Assembly: GCA_021018995.1 (NCBI GenBank)
Contig: CM037595.1
Span: 95,740,491 to 95,804,490 of the forward strand
Source of the DNA: Chloranthus sessilifolius
Taxonomy: Eukaryota; Streptophyta; Magnoliopsida; Chloranthales; Chloranthaceae
Reading direction: 5' to 3'
Length of the DNA: 64,000 bases
In this document: one piece after another, positions 25,203 to 38,580 of the stretch
Position numbering within the stretch: position 1 is the stretch's first letter
Layout: every line of letters starts with the position of its first letter
The notes under the pieces: generated by a model
Database searches by the model: none
The model's input: only the letters and a program-made list of their open reading frames with translations
What the model was told of the DNA's origin: nothing
Position numbers and translations under genes: made by a program

Positions 25203-28200
25203 GTGACATACGAAGCTCGAGTGTTGATAGACCCGGGGTCTACCCACTCATTTGTTACACCTCGCTTCACGAAGAGGATGAAAGTCGACCCAGAGGAGTT
25301 AGACTTCATTTTAATCGTGACTGTTCCTACTGGGAAAGCGGTTGATACCGAGAAAGGTTGCAACTCCGTGATCATGAGGGTCATGGATAGAGATGTCTTT
25401 GAGCTACCGGCGAACCTAATCCTTTTGGACATGCAAGGATTCGATGTGATCCTTGGCATGGATTGGTTATCGACTCATTGTGTGATGGTAGATTGCAAGA
25501 ACAAAGTCGTCATTTTTAGACCTAACACGAGGAGATCATTTAGATTTCTAGGAGAGAGGTCGACACACCTACCACTTATCTTGGCAGTCAGGGCCGAGCG
25601 ATTGATCAGAAAAGGGTGTAGTAGATACTTGGCATTTTTGAAGGAGCATAAAGAGGAAAAGAATGTGATCTCTGAAATAGCAATTATGCGAGACGTCGCC
25701 GATGTATTTTCGGATGAGTTACCCGGATTACCTCCAGAGAGAGAAATAGAATTCACCATCGACTTAGCACCAGGAACGGAGCTTGTTTCTAAACCACCAT
25801 ACAGGATGGCTCTTGTTGAGTTGAAGGAGTTGAAAGAGCAGATTAATGGACAAGCGTTTTATTAGACCGAGCGTGTCTCCATGGGGAGCACCGGTCTTGT
25901 TTGTAAAGAAGAAAGATGGGTCAATGCGTTTGTGCATTGACTATCGACAATTGAACAAACTTACCATCAAGAACTGATACCCTTTGCCTAAGATAGATGA
26001 CTTGTTTGATCAACTACAAGGAGCGAAGTATTTCTCTAAGATCGATCTGAGATCGGGATACCATCAGTTGAGAGTCAAGGTAGAGGATATTCAGAAGACT
26101 GTATTCAGGACTCAATACGGACACTATGAATTCCTAGTGATGTCGTTTGGGTTGACAAATGCCCCGGTGTCATTCATGGATTTGATGAATAGGGTGTTTA
26201 AACCACACCCGGACTCTTGTGTTATAGTGTTTGTTGACGACATCCTGATCTATTCAAAATTAGAAGAAGAGCATGAAAAGCACTTGAGAATAGCCCTACA
26301 GACTCTGCGTGAACACTAGTTATACGCCAAACTCAGCAAGTGCTAGTTTTGGTTAGAAGAAGTCAGCTTTTTAGGACATGTCTCAAAGCTTGGTGTCACT
26401 GTAGATCCAGCAAAGATCGAAGCAGTAGTAAATTGGGAGCAACCAAAGACCGTGATCGATATCTGTAGTTTCCTAGGATTAGCAGGTTACTACCGCCGTT
26501 TCGTTGAGGGTTTTTCAAAAATATCATGACCACTCATGAGACTTACACAAAAAGATGTAAGGTTTGAATGGAGTGAAGCATGCGAGAAGAGTTTTTAAGA
26601 ACTCAAAAAGAGACTCACTTCAGCTCCAGTGTTAGCTATACCTTCAGGCAGTGGAGGGTTTGCAGTGTATAGCGATGCTTCAGATATCTTGGTTTGTGTG
26701 CTTAATCAACACAAAAAGGTGATAGCATATGGGTCGAGACAGTTGAAAGAGCATGAGAAGAATTATCCGACACATGACCTGGAATTAGTAGCAGTCATTT
26801 CGCGCTTAAGATTTGGAGACATTATTTGTACGATGAGGCTTTCGAGATTTTCACCGATCATAAGAGCCTCAGATATTTGTTTACACAGAAGGAACTAAAC
26901 ATGAGGCAGCGTAGATGGATGGAGTTCCTCAAGGACTACGACTGTTCCATACAGTACCATCCAGGCAAGGCTAATGTGGTGGCCGACGCCTTGAGTCGGA
27001 AGAGTTCACCTCAATTGGATAGTTTAATTTTGGGTATGCGCAGATGGAAACTGTTTGAGGATCTGGCCCTATATGATGCAAATATTATGTCTCAAGCTAC
27101 AGGAGCCTTCTTGGCTAATATCTCAGTGAGACTGATAATATTTGAGCATATCCATGAGCTACAGATGAAAGACCTGGCGCTAACAAAGATTCGTCAAGAT
27201 GTAACTGAAGGCATTAAATCTGAGTTTTCAATCAAGGAGGATCGTTCCTTATTGTTCACGGGCCGCCTCTGTATTCTGGATAACGCCGATTTACGACGAA
27301 CCATTCTTGATGAATCACACAAATCAAGCTATGCTATCCACCCGGGAAGCACAATGATGTATCAAGATTTGAAAAAGAACTACTGGTAGAGAGGCTTGAA
27401 ACAAGATGTGGTAGAGTATGTGTCGCGGTGTTTGACGTGCCAGCAAGTCAAGATCGATCATAAACACCCCGCAGGTCTATTGCAGCCTCTACCTATACCG
27501 GAATGGAAGTGGGAATCAATTTTTATGGACTTCATCGTTGGACTACCGCGTACTGCAAAGAAGTACAATGCCATATGGGTAGTAGTCGATCGATTGACCA
27601 AGACAACACACTTCTTGCCTTATAACACGATGTACACGGCGAGAAGACTGGCAGAGCTGTATATGAAGGAGATTGTCCGTTTACATGGGATTTCGAGTAG
27701 CATTGTTTCAGATCGTGACTCATTATATATATCAAAGTTTTGGAAGAAATTTCAAGAAGGAATGGGAACGCGACTAGATTTCAGTACGACATTCCATCCG
27801 CAAACCGACGGGCAAACTGAGAGGGTCAATAAGATCATTGAGGACATGCTTAGGACATGTATGTTAGAATTGTAAGGATCGTGGGATCAGCACCTACCCC
27901 TGATTGAGTTCGCGTATAACAACAGCTTTCAGACGAGCATTGAGATGGCACCATATGAAGCTCTTTACGAACGGCGATGTAGATCGCCCATCAATTGAGA
28001 AGAAACGGGTGAGAAATTTGTTTTGGGACCCGAAATACTTGAAGATAATGCCACCTATGCTCGGATGATAAGGGCAAAACTCAAAGCGGCTCAGAGGAGA
28101 CAAAAAAGCTACGCCGATATCAAGTGGACGAGTGTAGACTTCAAGGTGGGTGAACACGTGTTTGTGAAAGTGTCACCAATGAAAGGGGTGATGAGGTTTG

Positions 28201-28571
28201 GAAAGAGAGGGAAGCTAACTCCCCGCTATCTTAGACCTTTTGAAGCTTTAGGTCAAGTAGGGGAAGTTGCTTACCGCATTGGATTGCCACCGATATTTGA
28301 TCAGGTACACAATGTGTTCCACGTATCTATGCTCAGGAAGTATCTTAACGACCCTGATCACGTGTTGAGCGGTCAATCATTTGAGATGCATGAGAACATG
28401 ACTATGATTGAAGAGCCGGTGGAGATTTTGGATCGAAAGGAACAAGTGTTGCGAACAAAAGTGATTCCGTTAGTACTTGTTCGATGGAAGCATCATCCGG
28501 CCGAAGAAGCTACATGGGAACGAGAGGTCGACGTGAAAGAACAGCATCCAAGCTTGTTTGCGACAGCTTGA
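25203..28571 (+). mobile_element. pol region of the chromovirus with chromodomain (fossil)
   Basis: Protease LIDPGSTHSFV; reverse transcriptase [23 protein letters not shown] and [10 protein letters not shown]; RNase [13 protein letters not shown] and ADALSRKSS; integrase [45 protein letters not shown] and FHPQTDGQTERVN; and a C-terminal chromodomain VLVRWKHHPAEEATWERE. The chromodomain places it in the chromoviruses, which target chromatin marks. The order and motifs fit the Tekay/Del clade. Broken. Confidence 0.88.
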
Positions 28572-29535
28572 GAGTCAAAATTGTATCACCGCAAGCATGC
28601 TTGTGGATTTAAGCTATGTGTGTAATTCAAGTTGATCTTATGGTCAATTTATAAAAAGGACAATATTATCCACATGGAGTCTCAATTACAGTGTTGAATG
28701 CGAAATTGGAATTCATCATGGCCACGACATGGTCGTGATGATATGTTTTGTAGAGCCAATGACCAGTTGGTATCATAAATTACCAAGAGAAATCAAGGAA
28801 ACAGAAAATTTTGAAAGTTTAAAGAATCTGATCAAAACCGATTAATCGATTTAGGTCGATTAGTCGACTGGCATGTGCCAGTGACTGGAAATTTGATAGA
28901 GATTCAGAAAAATGATAAAGTGAAATCTTGATTAATCGATCTGGGTTTCGATTAATCGATTTATGATTTCGATTAATCGATCTGGGGATTCGATTAATTG
29001 AGTAACTTAAGGAATTTGGCAAATTTTGAAGTATGATATACGATTTCGATTAATCGAAGTAAAATTTGATTAATCGATTTGGAATTTTGATTAATCGAAC
29101 TGGAAGTTCAACTAATCAAGTTACTTAATGAATTTGGAAAAAAATTGAAGGACTGCACGATTTCGATTAATCAATTTTGGAAATCAATTAATCGATTTCG
29201 CGTGGCTTAACCTAGTTTTGAATCTCGATTAATCGATGTTGGAAATCGATTAATCTAGCCGGAGCCTATATATATAAATTAGAAGAAATTTCTCCCCATA
29301 CGAAAGCAATTGGACTTTTCATTTTTGCGCGCCTTCTTCTTCCTCTTCTCCAACCAACCGAGTTACCTTGGGTTTTGCGATTTCGAATCGATTTCGAATC
29401 GACATTGCATAGCATTGGACCGAATACCTAAGGTAAACCCTAGTTTTGTTCAATTCGAGCTATTAAACCCTAAATTCGAGTTATTTTTCATCAATTCAAG
29501 CATATAAACCCTAGTTTCATAAGATATTTACCAAA
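28572..29535 (+). other. Chromovirus post-pol spacer with palindromic array
   Basis: No coding signal between the end of pol and the extra ORF. From about 28835 to 29255 it holds the same TTCGATTAATCGATTTGGG words as the LTR, about a dozen. A pyrimidine-rich stretch (29290-29360) and CTAAGGTAAACCCTAG (splice-donor-like) follow and lead to the extra ORF. Read-through or splicing to express a post-pol ORF is known in related families. Confidence 0.65.
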
Positions 29536-31062
29536 ATGCCGTCCAAAACTCGGTTGTCCTCCAAAAAGGCAACCTTTAAGCTTTCGGTCCGGCGTAAGAA
29601 CGCCGCACGGCCACCACCTACCCCATCACCGGTGAGGACTCCATCACCGTCGGCATCGGAGACCACCTCCGATTTGACGAGCGCAGATTTGTGCAAGTCT
29701 TCACCCGAGTTTATGCCCATGCCACCACCACCCACCAATGTAATCCAACCCAACGAGTGGTGGGCGGCTAAGACTTTCGAAATCAAGTACATCATCGATC
29801 AAACCCTATTTACAAACCCCGATGTACCAGGCGAGACCCAATGGGCTCGTAATTACCTCCAAAATGTCGGTCTCGGCAACCTTTTGAAACCAATCCGCGG
29901 GTCCTACTACTCGAGGTTGGTTCGACTATTTTACCAAGGGCTCGTGGACGACCCTACCGACGACGTAGACAAAATCACCATTGAGGGTCGTGACTACACA
30001 TTCACCGGTCGCCACATACACGAGGTCCTTGAGTGTTACCTCGACTTTACACCCGAGACCACCCTTCGTGGAGGAGGTGAGATTTGAGGAGGTCATGACC
30101 CGCATGACCAATGAGAAGAAGGGGTCGGGATCCTCCATTAGGAGGGTCGACCTTCCCCACTGCATGTGGATGCTTGATTCCATAATCAAGTGCAACCTCT
30201 ACCTAATGCACCACGACATTGAGCGGATAGAGTTGGTACAACAGACACTCTATGCGGCTTTTTGTGGCCGTTTGTTTGACGCCACAATGCTCATCCTAGA
30301 GGGGATGAGATACATTTAGGGCATGTTGATGAAGGGCAACTTGAGGCCCAAAGAAAAGATGCCCTACGCTCGGCTCATCTCGAGCATGTTGGAGTGTTAC
30401 TCCAACGCTTCTGAGTACGTGATATCGCCCCATGAGGAGAGGGCGATGGACCGAGTGAAGACATTTTCGAACTCTTCATGGAGCCATAGCTACAACTTAA
30501 TGAAGCGGACCCTACCGGCTCCGGGTCCCGCACCAGCAGTACCAGTGGCACCACCATCACCCCCACCACCACATCAGGACCCACCCGTGGGGGGGGGGGG
30601 GGCACACCCGGTTGAGCCAGCAGCGGAGGGGGCACCCTCCCATACCACCGCTTCACCTACGCCGCCAACACAGTCCACGATGGCCACACCGACTTCTTCA
30701 TATCCCCGGCGAGCGGCTCGCCAGGCTCCGACGATCGAGGACGTGTTGGCCAGGATGGAGGCCAACAACGAGAGGATGAACTGACGGATGGACTTTATGA
30801 TGTTCCATACACTGCGCTACATCTATCCGTTGAACTACCAGCAGCGCCTCGCGCAGGAGGCAGAGTGGACAGCAGGACGGACTACATTCCATACGGGTGT
30901 CGTTTCCGTGGGAGTACCTCTGCGGCCGATGCATCTGGCTCGGCGCCATAGCAGCCCAAGCAGCCAGCTAAGACGGGTCACCCACAGCCCACAGAGACGA
31001 CCCAAACGCGCCGAGCCACTGCGTCGAGCAGCCGCATCGGCCAGAGAGGGTTGTGGCGCCTG
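29536..31062 (+). mobile_element. Extra post-pol ORF of the chromovirus (plant transposon protein-like; fossil)
   Basis: A sense-strand coding stretch of about 500 codons starts MPSKTRLSSKKATFKLSVRR, then a Pro/Ser-rich segment. A middle domain follows (WWAAKTFEIKYIIDQTLFTN, GRHIHEVLECYLDFTPET, VDLPHCMWMLDSIIKCNLYL). A Pro-rich tail (VAPPSPPPPHQDPP) and RRAARQAPTIEDVLARMEAN finish it. The layout resembles the poorly understood putative plant transposon protein ORFs found after pol in Athila-like elements. Chromoviruses normally lack it. It sits where env-like genes sit in other elements, but I see no signal peptide or membrane segment. A few interruptions are present. Confidence 0.6.
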
Positions 31063-31349
31063 ACGATGGGTTCATTTTGTCATCGCTTTTTGGATGTTTT
31101 GGATATTTGTACTGTGTAGTTCAATTTTCAATTGTACTTATCGACAACAGTTACAGATACTTGTAAATTTTGAAAATTTAATGAATACATATCAGTTTTT
31201 GATGTACTTGCATTAGATTTACTGCTCGTAATGTGTGATGCATAAATTATTTTTGTGTGTGGATATGTGACAACGCTGTGTGTGTGGGGTACCACACTAG
31301 AGCACCCTTGGGTTATTTTCGAGGAAGAAAATTCCCAAGGTGGGGAGAA

Positions 31350-33924
31350 TATAATATCCTGAAAAATTGAGCGTTTAACTTTGACCTCAGGATTCGTGCC
31401 CGATTAGTCATAGGGTTGACCAAGTGATGGTCAAATAATGAACTCGTATAGTGATGAACTAATGTGAGGTCGGTACGACTTAAGAGTTGTGTATAGTGTG
31501 AGTTAGTGGTCACATGCACCTATCTCTAGTGTATGTGTTTAACACACAAGGCAGGAGAGGGAATAAAAAGGGTTTTAATAACCCTAGTTTCTTTTGCTTT
31601 GGTTGTTGAAGAGAGAGTTAAGAGGAGAGAGAGAGGAGTAAAGACGAGTTATTGAAGAAGTGAATGCAAATTAAAGGACTAATTAGAGCATTCATTGACG
31701 GATTCAAAGCGATTGGGATTGTGAAGCAAATGATGGAACCCTAGCCATCAAACCCAACAAATAAATCCCTTGCGGAGATTCTTGAGGTGAGTTTTAAATT
31801 GAAGTTAATGCATAGATTGTAGATGTTTAAATTCAGTCAAATATGCTTAAAAGGGTAGATTGAAGGCATAGAAAAAGAAAGGAGAAGGATATGGAAGAAC
31901 AGTCCGGAAGGAGGCTGAATCTGGCCAACTTGATTAATCGAAATTGAAGTTCGATTAATCGATTTTAGCCTGGAAGTTGAAAAGTCATGAAAGCCCGATT
32001 TCGATTAATCGAATTGTATTTTGATTAATCGATTTGGATTTCGATTAGTCGAATTGAAAATCGACGAATCGACTGGATACCTCCAGTGGCTGGAGAAAGG
32101 AGACCTGGGGAAATCGACCAATCGAGTTGGGAAATCGATTAATCGATTTTTGATTTCGATTAATCGATTTGGGATCGACTAATCGATTTCAGACTTTCGA
32201 CCACTCGATTTGAGAATCGACCTTATTATGTTAGAGACTTTGATTAATTGATTTGGGATCGATTAATCGAATTTGAATCTCGATTAATTGATTAATTGAT
32301 TTGGGTTTCGATTAATCGATTTTGGGAATCGATTAATCGAATTGTATTTCGATTAATTGATTTTGGGAATCGATTAATCGACTTTGGTAGTTTTACTTAA
32401 CTTTATAATTTTCCTTTGAAATTCATGAAGGGTCTAGGACCTCCTTCATTACATTTTTAGTGATGTATTGCATGTGTTATGATCTACCATAGGTGGTACG
32501 TGTGAAAGTGAGCACAAGGAGCCGTGTGGGACCTTAATGCTTGGACCTTCAGAGAATTGAGGTAGGGAACACCTTGAACATATACTTTAATTTCAAGAGC
32601 ATGTATGTAGTGACATAATTATCAAAATTGAAGTTATTTTAATTACGAAAAGCTTTGTGAAAATGGGTGTGTGTAACACCAAGAATGTGAAAAAGGCATC
32701 AGTGTGATGCATGTGATTAAGATCAAGTAAACTAATAAGAATGAGATATCCCCAGGGGATGAGAAAGTAATAAAGGTATCAGGTGTGATGCGGGTATGTA
32801 TACATCTCAGGAATGTATATATGTATATGTGATTGAATAATTACTGTTGAGGCCTAACCGATATAAGATAGCACACTTATACGGTGAACAACTATATGTA
32901 AAGCATATATTATTTTTGTTATTTGAGGTTTGATAAGATACCCCACCGACGTGGTGGGATACCCACGACTGACGCGGCAGGATATCCGTGACCGATACGA
33001 CGGCCAATCCGTATACCAGTGCGAAAGTTTATCCGTAACAGTAAGCACATCCCAGGGACTTTGAGTGATATTTAATCCCACCGCCTAGTGAGAAAGGGGC
33101 TTGGATAGTATTCTCAGGGAATACATTATTTATAACTGTCTATTTAGACGACGATGAAGGGTATCTCATCGGGGCTCGATGCTATATTGCTTGAGGATTA
33201 CTTAAGTTGAAGATTTAAGTTTTGCTTTAGGCCTATTCAGTGTCATTCATGATAAATTAACAGTAAAGTAAAGCATACAAATTATTAGTAAACTTGAATA
33301 TAAATCATCAGTTTTTAAACAGTTTTCTAGCAAATGCATAGACACATCATGGTTAGAATATCATGAAATATATGTGAGTCTTAATTTATATGTTCATTGT
33401 GTTTGTTCCCTATTGAGCTAGGATGTAGCTCACCCTTTAGACTATACGTCACAGGTCCATTGATAGCAGTTGTCGAGGCTTCAGGAGACGCATATTCGGG
33501 TGATTCGGATTACGTGCCTGGAGACGAGTTGGAGCCTCCACCTGAGGACTTCTTTTAGGAGACTTTGTTGTGTACTTTGATAGAGAGTCAGTTTTAAGAG
33601 CAAATTATACGGCTTGGTATGTCAAGCCTTTATTTTGATAAACATGTAATTAAATTGAATTATTCTTTTGGCGAATCATCTGGGGTGATCTGTTTATCAC
33701 CGATGGTTCGGGTCGATTCTCTGTTCATGCAGTGGCATGAAAGTAGAACTGTCTTTTGCGTATGCCAGTTGGGCATATTAACCGTTTCCGCTAATATGAG
33801 ATTAATTTCTTTATTTATCTATTTGTGCTTGTTATACTAATGTTTCGTGCTTAGCTTTGAGGCACGGTCTGAAGGATCGTGTTGATGGCATAAGTTTCGG
33901 GGTGCCGAAATTTGGGTTGTCACA
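31350..33924 (+). repeat. Right LTR of the chromovirus (2,575 bp)
   Basis: Begins TATAATATCC, ends TTGTCACA and is followed by the target copy AACGG. It contains the palindromic array at about 31920-32385. It is collinear with the left LTR apart from small differences and about 60 bp of extra sequence near 33580-33640. Confidence 0.88.
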
Positions 33925-33929
33925 AACGG

Positions 33930-36560
33930 TGTGCATGCACCGCATTCAGTTGGAAGAACATGTGAAACCTTCTAGAGAACCGCAACGCAGATTGAATCAG
34001 ATAATGCAAGATGTGGTAAGAAATGAGGTTATTAAATTGCTAGATGCCAGAATCATATGCCCTATTTCTGATAGAAAATGGGTTAGTCCAACACAGGTGG
34101 TCCCCAAGAAGTCAGGTGTTACTATCGTAAAAAATGAGCAGAATGAATCGGTGCCAACAAAGGTTCAAACTAGCAGGAGAGTCTGTATCGATTACAGAAA
34201 ATTAAATTCAATGATAAGGAATGATCACTTTCCTCTTCCATTCATTGATCAAATGCTAGAGAGACTGGTTGGACATCAGTATTACTATTTTCTTGATGGC
34301 TACTCTGGATGCAATTAGATAGTCATCGCACCAAAAGATCAGGAGAAGACAATATTTACATGTCCCTTTAAAACTTTCTCTTATAGAAGAATGTCGTTCG
34401 GACTGTACAACACCCCAGCTACATTTCAGAGATGTATGTTGAGCATATTTTCTAATATGGCAGAAAGGTTCTTAGAGGTCTTTATGGATGACTTCTTGAT
34501 TTATAGAGACAGTTTTGGTGATTGTTTGCACCATTCATCCCTCGTTCTTGCAAGATGTCAGGAAAGAACCTTATTCTGAATTAGGAAAAGTGTCATTTTA
34601 TGGTACGAAGTGGTATTATTCTGGGATACATCATATCGTCCCAAGGCATCGAGGTGGATAAAGCAAAAGTAGACCTGATTGCAAACCTTTCACCACCAAA
34701 AACAGTTAGAGAGATAAGGTCTTTCCTTGGACACACTGATTTTTATCGAGATTTTATAAAGGACTTCAGTAAAATCGCGAGACCGTTGTGTAGTCTGCTG
34801 ACTAAAGATGTTACATTCATTTTTTATGAAGAATGTCAAAAGGTCTTTGAAAATATCAAGGCTGAATTGATCAATGCTCCTATAATCCAATCCCCGGATT
34901 AGACTATTCCATTAGAAATCATGTGTGATGCATTAGATTACGCAATTGGAGCGATTCTAGGTCAAAGAGTAGAGAAAATGCCGCATGTCATTTACTATGC
35001 AAGTTACACTCTCAATGATATGCAATTGAATTAATCTACCACAGAAAAAGAACTTCTGACAATAGTCTTTGCATTAGATAAATTCCGATCCTATCTGTTA
35101 GGACATAAAGTTGTGGTGTTTACGGATCATGCAGCTCTCCAATACTTGTTTGCGAAAAAAATGCTAAAGCACGTTTGATCAAGTGGATCTTACTGCTTCA
35201 TAAATTTGAACTAGAAATCAAGGATAAGAAGGGATCGAAAAATGTGATGGCTGACCATTTATCTCGAATCATTGTGGAGAAATTTGGCGATCTGGTTCAG
35301 ATTTTGGAAAATTTCTCCGATAAACAATTATTTGCCATTTAGTGTATACCCTGGGACGCAGATCTGGTCAACTATTTGGTGACAAATCAGGTACCACAAC
35401 ACTGAACAAAAAATGAGAAAATAATTTTTCTAGCACGGGCAAAGCACTATGTTTTTTAGGACCTGTATTTATTCAAATACTGTCATGATCAGATTATTAG
35501 AAGGTGCATCCTGGAATTGGAATAGTCAAAAGTAATTTCATTCTATCACAAGTTGTCATGTGGAGGGCATTTTAGTTCTAGGAAGACAGCCACCAAAATT
35601 CCTCATAATGGTGTCTATCAGCCGACGATCTTTAAAGATTGTCACCAACATTGTACCTCATGCAACAATTGTCAAATGTTGGGAAAAATTTCGAAAAGAA
35701 ACATGATGCCCTTGAATCCTATATTGGAAGTTGAATTATTTGATGTTTGGGGGATAGACTTCATGGGACCCTTCCCCAATTCTTTCGGGAATTTGTATAT
35801 CCTTGTAGCTGTAGACTATGTATCCAAGTGGGTTGAGGCACTGGCTTGTAAGACAAACAACTACAAAGTGTTGTTAAGGTCTTAAAAGATCCGATATTTC
35901 TGAGATTTGGTATTCCACGTGCTATAATTAGCGATGGTGGAAAACATTTCTGTAACAAAATATTTGCTCAACTAATGAAGAAGTACGGTGTCACACACAA
36001 AGTGGCTACACCATACCACCTTCAAACAAGTGGACAAGTTGAAGTTTCAAATCGAGAGCTTAAACGCATACTGAAAAATATGGTTAGCCAAACCGAAAAG
36101 ATTGGTCGTTGAAATTGAACGACGCTTTATGGGCTTATCGAACAGCGTATAAGACTCTGACCCCGTATATGATGGTTTTTGGTAGAGCTTGTCATTTACC
36201 TGTTGAGTTGGAACACTGAGCTTATTGGGCGGTTAAATCATTGAATTTTGATCTACAAAAAGCCAACAATCAAGGAAGTGTTGATATTGATGAACTATAA
36301 GAGATAAGAGCAGATGCCTATGACTGTGCAAAATCATACAAAGACCGCATGAAGCGTGTCCACGATCAATCTATCTTGAGGAAATCTTTCACCATTGGTC
36401 AAAAGGCCTTTTTGTATAACTCGAAACTTCATCTGTTCCCGGGAAAATTTGAAACTCAATGGAATGGCCCGTTTTAGGCTAGTCGAGTATTTCCAAACGG
36501 AGCACTTGAAATTATTAACCCTCGGAATGGCAGCAAGTTTCGAGCCAACGGGCAACGGTT
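33930..36560 (+). mobile_element. Reverse transcriptase, RNase H and integrase of the Athila-like element (fossil)
   Basis: RT motifs VCIDYRKLNSMIRNDHFPLP, RRMSFGLYNTPATFQRCM and VFMDDFLIY; RNase H ADHLSRI preceded by VFTDHAALQYLF; integrase [26 protein letters not shown] and [11 protein letters not shown]. After the integrase the words AGCGCTTCTTGGGAGACAAC (36676-36700) match the conserved Athila sequence downstream of pol. Broken in many places. Confidence 0.8.
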
Positions 36561-37440
36561 GAAATCATTTCTTGAAAATCCCGTCATGGATTATGATGAT
36601 ATTCTGTTAAGTGATCCAGATCAACTGAGCTAAAATAAAAAATTTGGAATGTCAAGCTGACGACATTAAACCTAGCGCTTCTTGGGAGACAACCCAAGTT
36701 TGTATTAACAAATAATTTCTTTAAAAAAATAAAAAAGAAAATCGATTTATCAAGTTGTCTAGTCAATTAGTCGACTATTGATTGTTCTTGAAAATTCCTC
36801 AAAACAGTCGATTCTAGATTTTGGAAAAAATCGATTAATCGATGCTATGTGTTGATTAATCAAGTACTTCATTTAATCCTCTAAACCAACGTCTTTTCAA
36901 ATCCTTCCGAGATCCTTGAATCCCATACTCGATCAATCGAAACAACCCGCGATTGTTCGAGTTTATGCAAAAAAAAAGGGCAGCCGTCTACACGTTTCTT
37001 GTATGACTTTATTATCGTGTCTTTTCAAGTTCTTGGACGTTAACATGCATTATTCTCGATCAATCAACATATACCGTCGATCGATAGAATTTATTAAAAG
37101 TCCAAGCAATTGTACGCTCTCTGAGCTGCATTGATTGTGGCACCTTTCCAACGTCTTGTGAAGCAACGTGTGTCAGAGTCGAAGGATCGACCCCATTAGT
37201 AGATGCATCGAGTTTATTCAAAACGTGCACATTTTGTCAGGCCTTCTTTAAGGCGCGTCTTTCCAATGCATTGGTCGATTAATCGACTCTATAACCTCAA
37301 TTGATCGAGGTGACGCGGCAGGACCGAAAGCCAAAGGGCCACTGCACTTATTTAAGGACAAAAGTCCATTCTTTTCCCTCATTTTCTCCTACACTCCCAA
37401 TTTCCTCTGAAATTCTCCGACTCTCCCGACATTCTTCGTG

Positions 37441-38580
37441 ATGGTGTCAACATCTGTTGCACCTGCAAGACTACCAAACCGGCCACAAGGAATGAATCGG
37501 GAAAGACCCAGGGGGCGATTTGTAAATAAAGATCTATCATCAGAATTTGTCTTTGATATGTATGCATTCCAAGGGATGCCTGAGTGCGCAATATCAATCA
37601 CATACATTGCCACCCTCCATCTCAATTTTTTTGATTACACCACCGTCGATTAGTGTCTTTGAGCATGTGGTTTGACTATTCTATCAGAATATGAAGTGGT
37701 TCAACGCATCAAATGAAGATAATGTCGACGCCCACTTCACCATCTCGATTGACGGCTGGCGAAGAGAGATCTATCCACATACATTTGCTTATGCCTTTAA
37801 CATTCTCTGTGAATGTCCACTAGATCTCCTCTTGGGGAAGAGATCGGTATTACTCAAGTCGAGATGATCGACGACATGTGCAATGGAGTGTATGCTTCGG
37901 GGATTGCCACCAAGTGATCGGTGCTCCCGTGCCAAATTTTATTTTGGGACGTTGTTGTTTGCTCCAATCTCTACCCCATAGATCATGTATCAGAGCGAAC
38001 CGAAAATTGAGTAAAAGCATTGTACGGTGCCTACAGAAATTCTTAGATCAATGTGTCCGGGATTTTACATGATGCAATGTGGCGATGCCATGAGGAAATC
38101 GTTAACCCTACTTCTACCGACATCGCACTCATATACTTCCCTCACATGGTGATGCAGCTCTTGCAACACCTGAGTTTTCCATTTTATCAAGATGATGACT
38201 GGAGAGAATTGCAAATTTATCATTATGGAGTAAACCAATGGAATAAAAGCATGTGCCTTCTTTGCAACATTCCCGAAGCCGCCGCCAATGTTGTCGCTCA
38301 ACCTCCTCCTTCTGCTCAACCACCACATCAGCGCCGCTGTGTGCGCCAAGAAGAGCCTGCAGAGCCCGCCCAAGACCGCAACGAGGGAGTGTCCCTGGAA
38401 ATCATGCAAGCTCCAATCAACTTGTTGATCGACGAGCAACAAAGGCAGAATAGCACGACTTTGCGTCGAAGCTGCTATGATCAGTCCTTCATGCATCAAT
38501 TAGGACAACAATTGTAGCCAGATGGTTACGACGAGATGAGAGCTTAGGCACTCCAAGTTGAGGAAGAAGAAGATGATTAG
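37441..38580 (+). mobile_element. Post-pol ORF region of the Athila-like element (fossil)
   Basis: Opens MVSTSVAPARLPNRPQGMNR and contains SSEFVFDMYAFQGMPECAI. Later parts read LHDAMWRCHEEIVNPTSTDI and a Pro-rich segment QPPPSAQPPHQRR. It resembles Athila ORF and plant transposon protein ORFs, whose role is unknown. Broken. Confidence 0.5.

Larger units (their letters stand above)
21016..33924 (+). mobile_element. Chromovirus (Ty3/gypsy, Tekay/Del-like), nested in the Athila pol
   Basis: Left LTR 21016-23525, primer site TGGTATCAAAGC (23528-23539, initiator tRNA-Met type), gag, protease, reverse transcriptase, RNase H, integrase, chromodomain, an extra post-pol ORF region, purine tract (AAGGTGGGGAGAA) and right LTR 31350-33924. 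The 5 bp target duplication AACGG lies at 21011-21015 and 33925-33929. Structurally it looks whole end to end, but the coding part is broken, with on the order of ten interruptions. The first 220 bp of the LTRs differ at about 14 places by eye. Under the often used rate of 1.3e-8 per site per year that suggests insertion a little over two million years ago. Confidence 0.88.

Noticed and set aside
29517-30768. Long minus-strand frames opposite the extra chromovirus ORF
   Set aside because: They mirror the GC-rich sense coding sequence and contain no recognisable motif.
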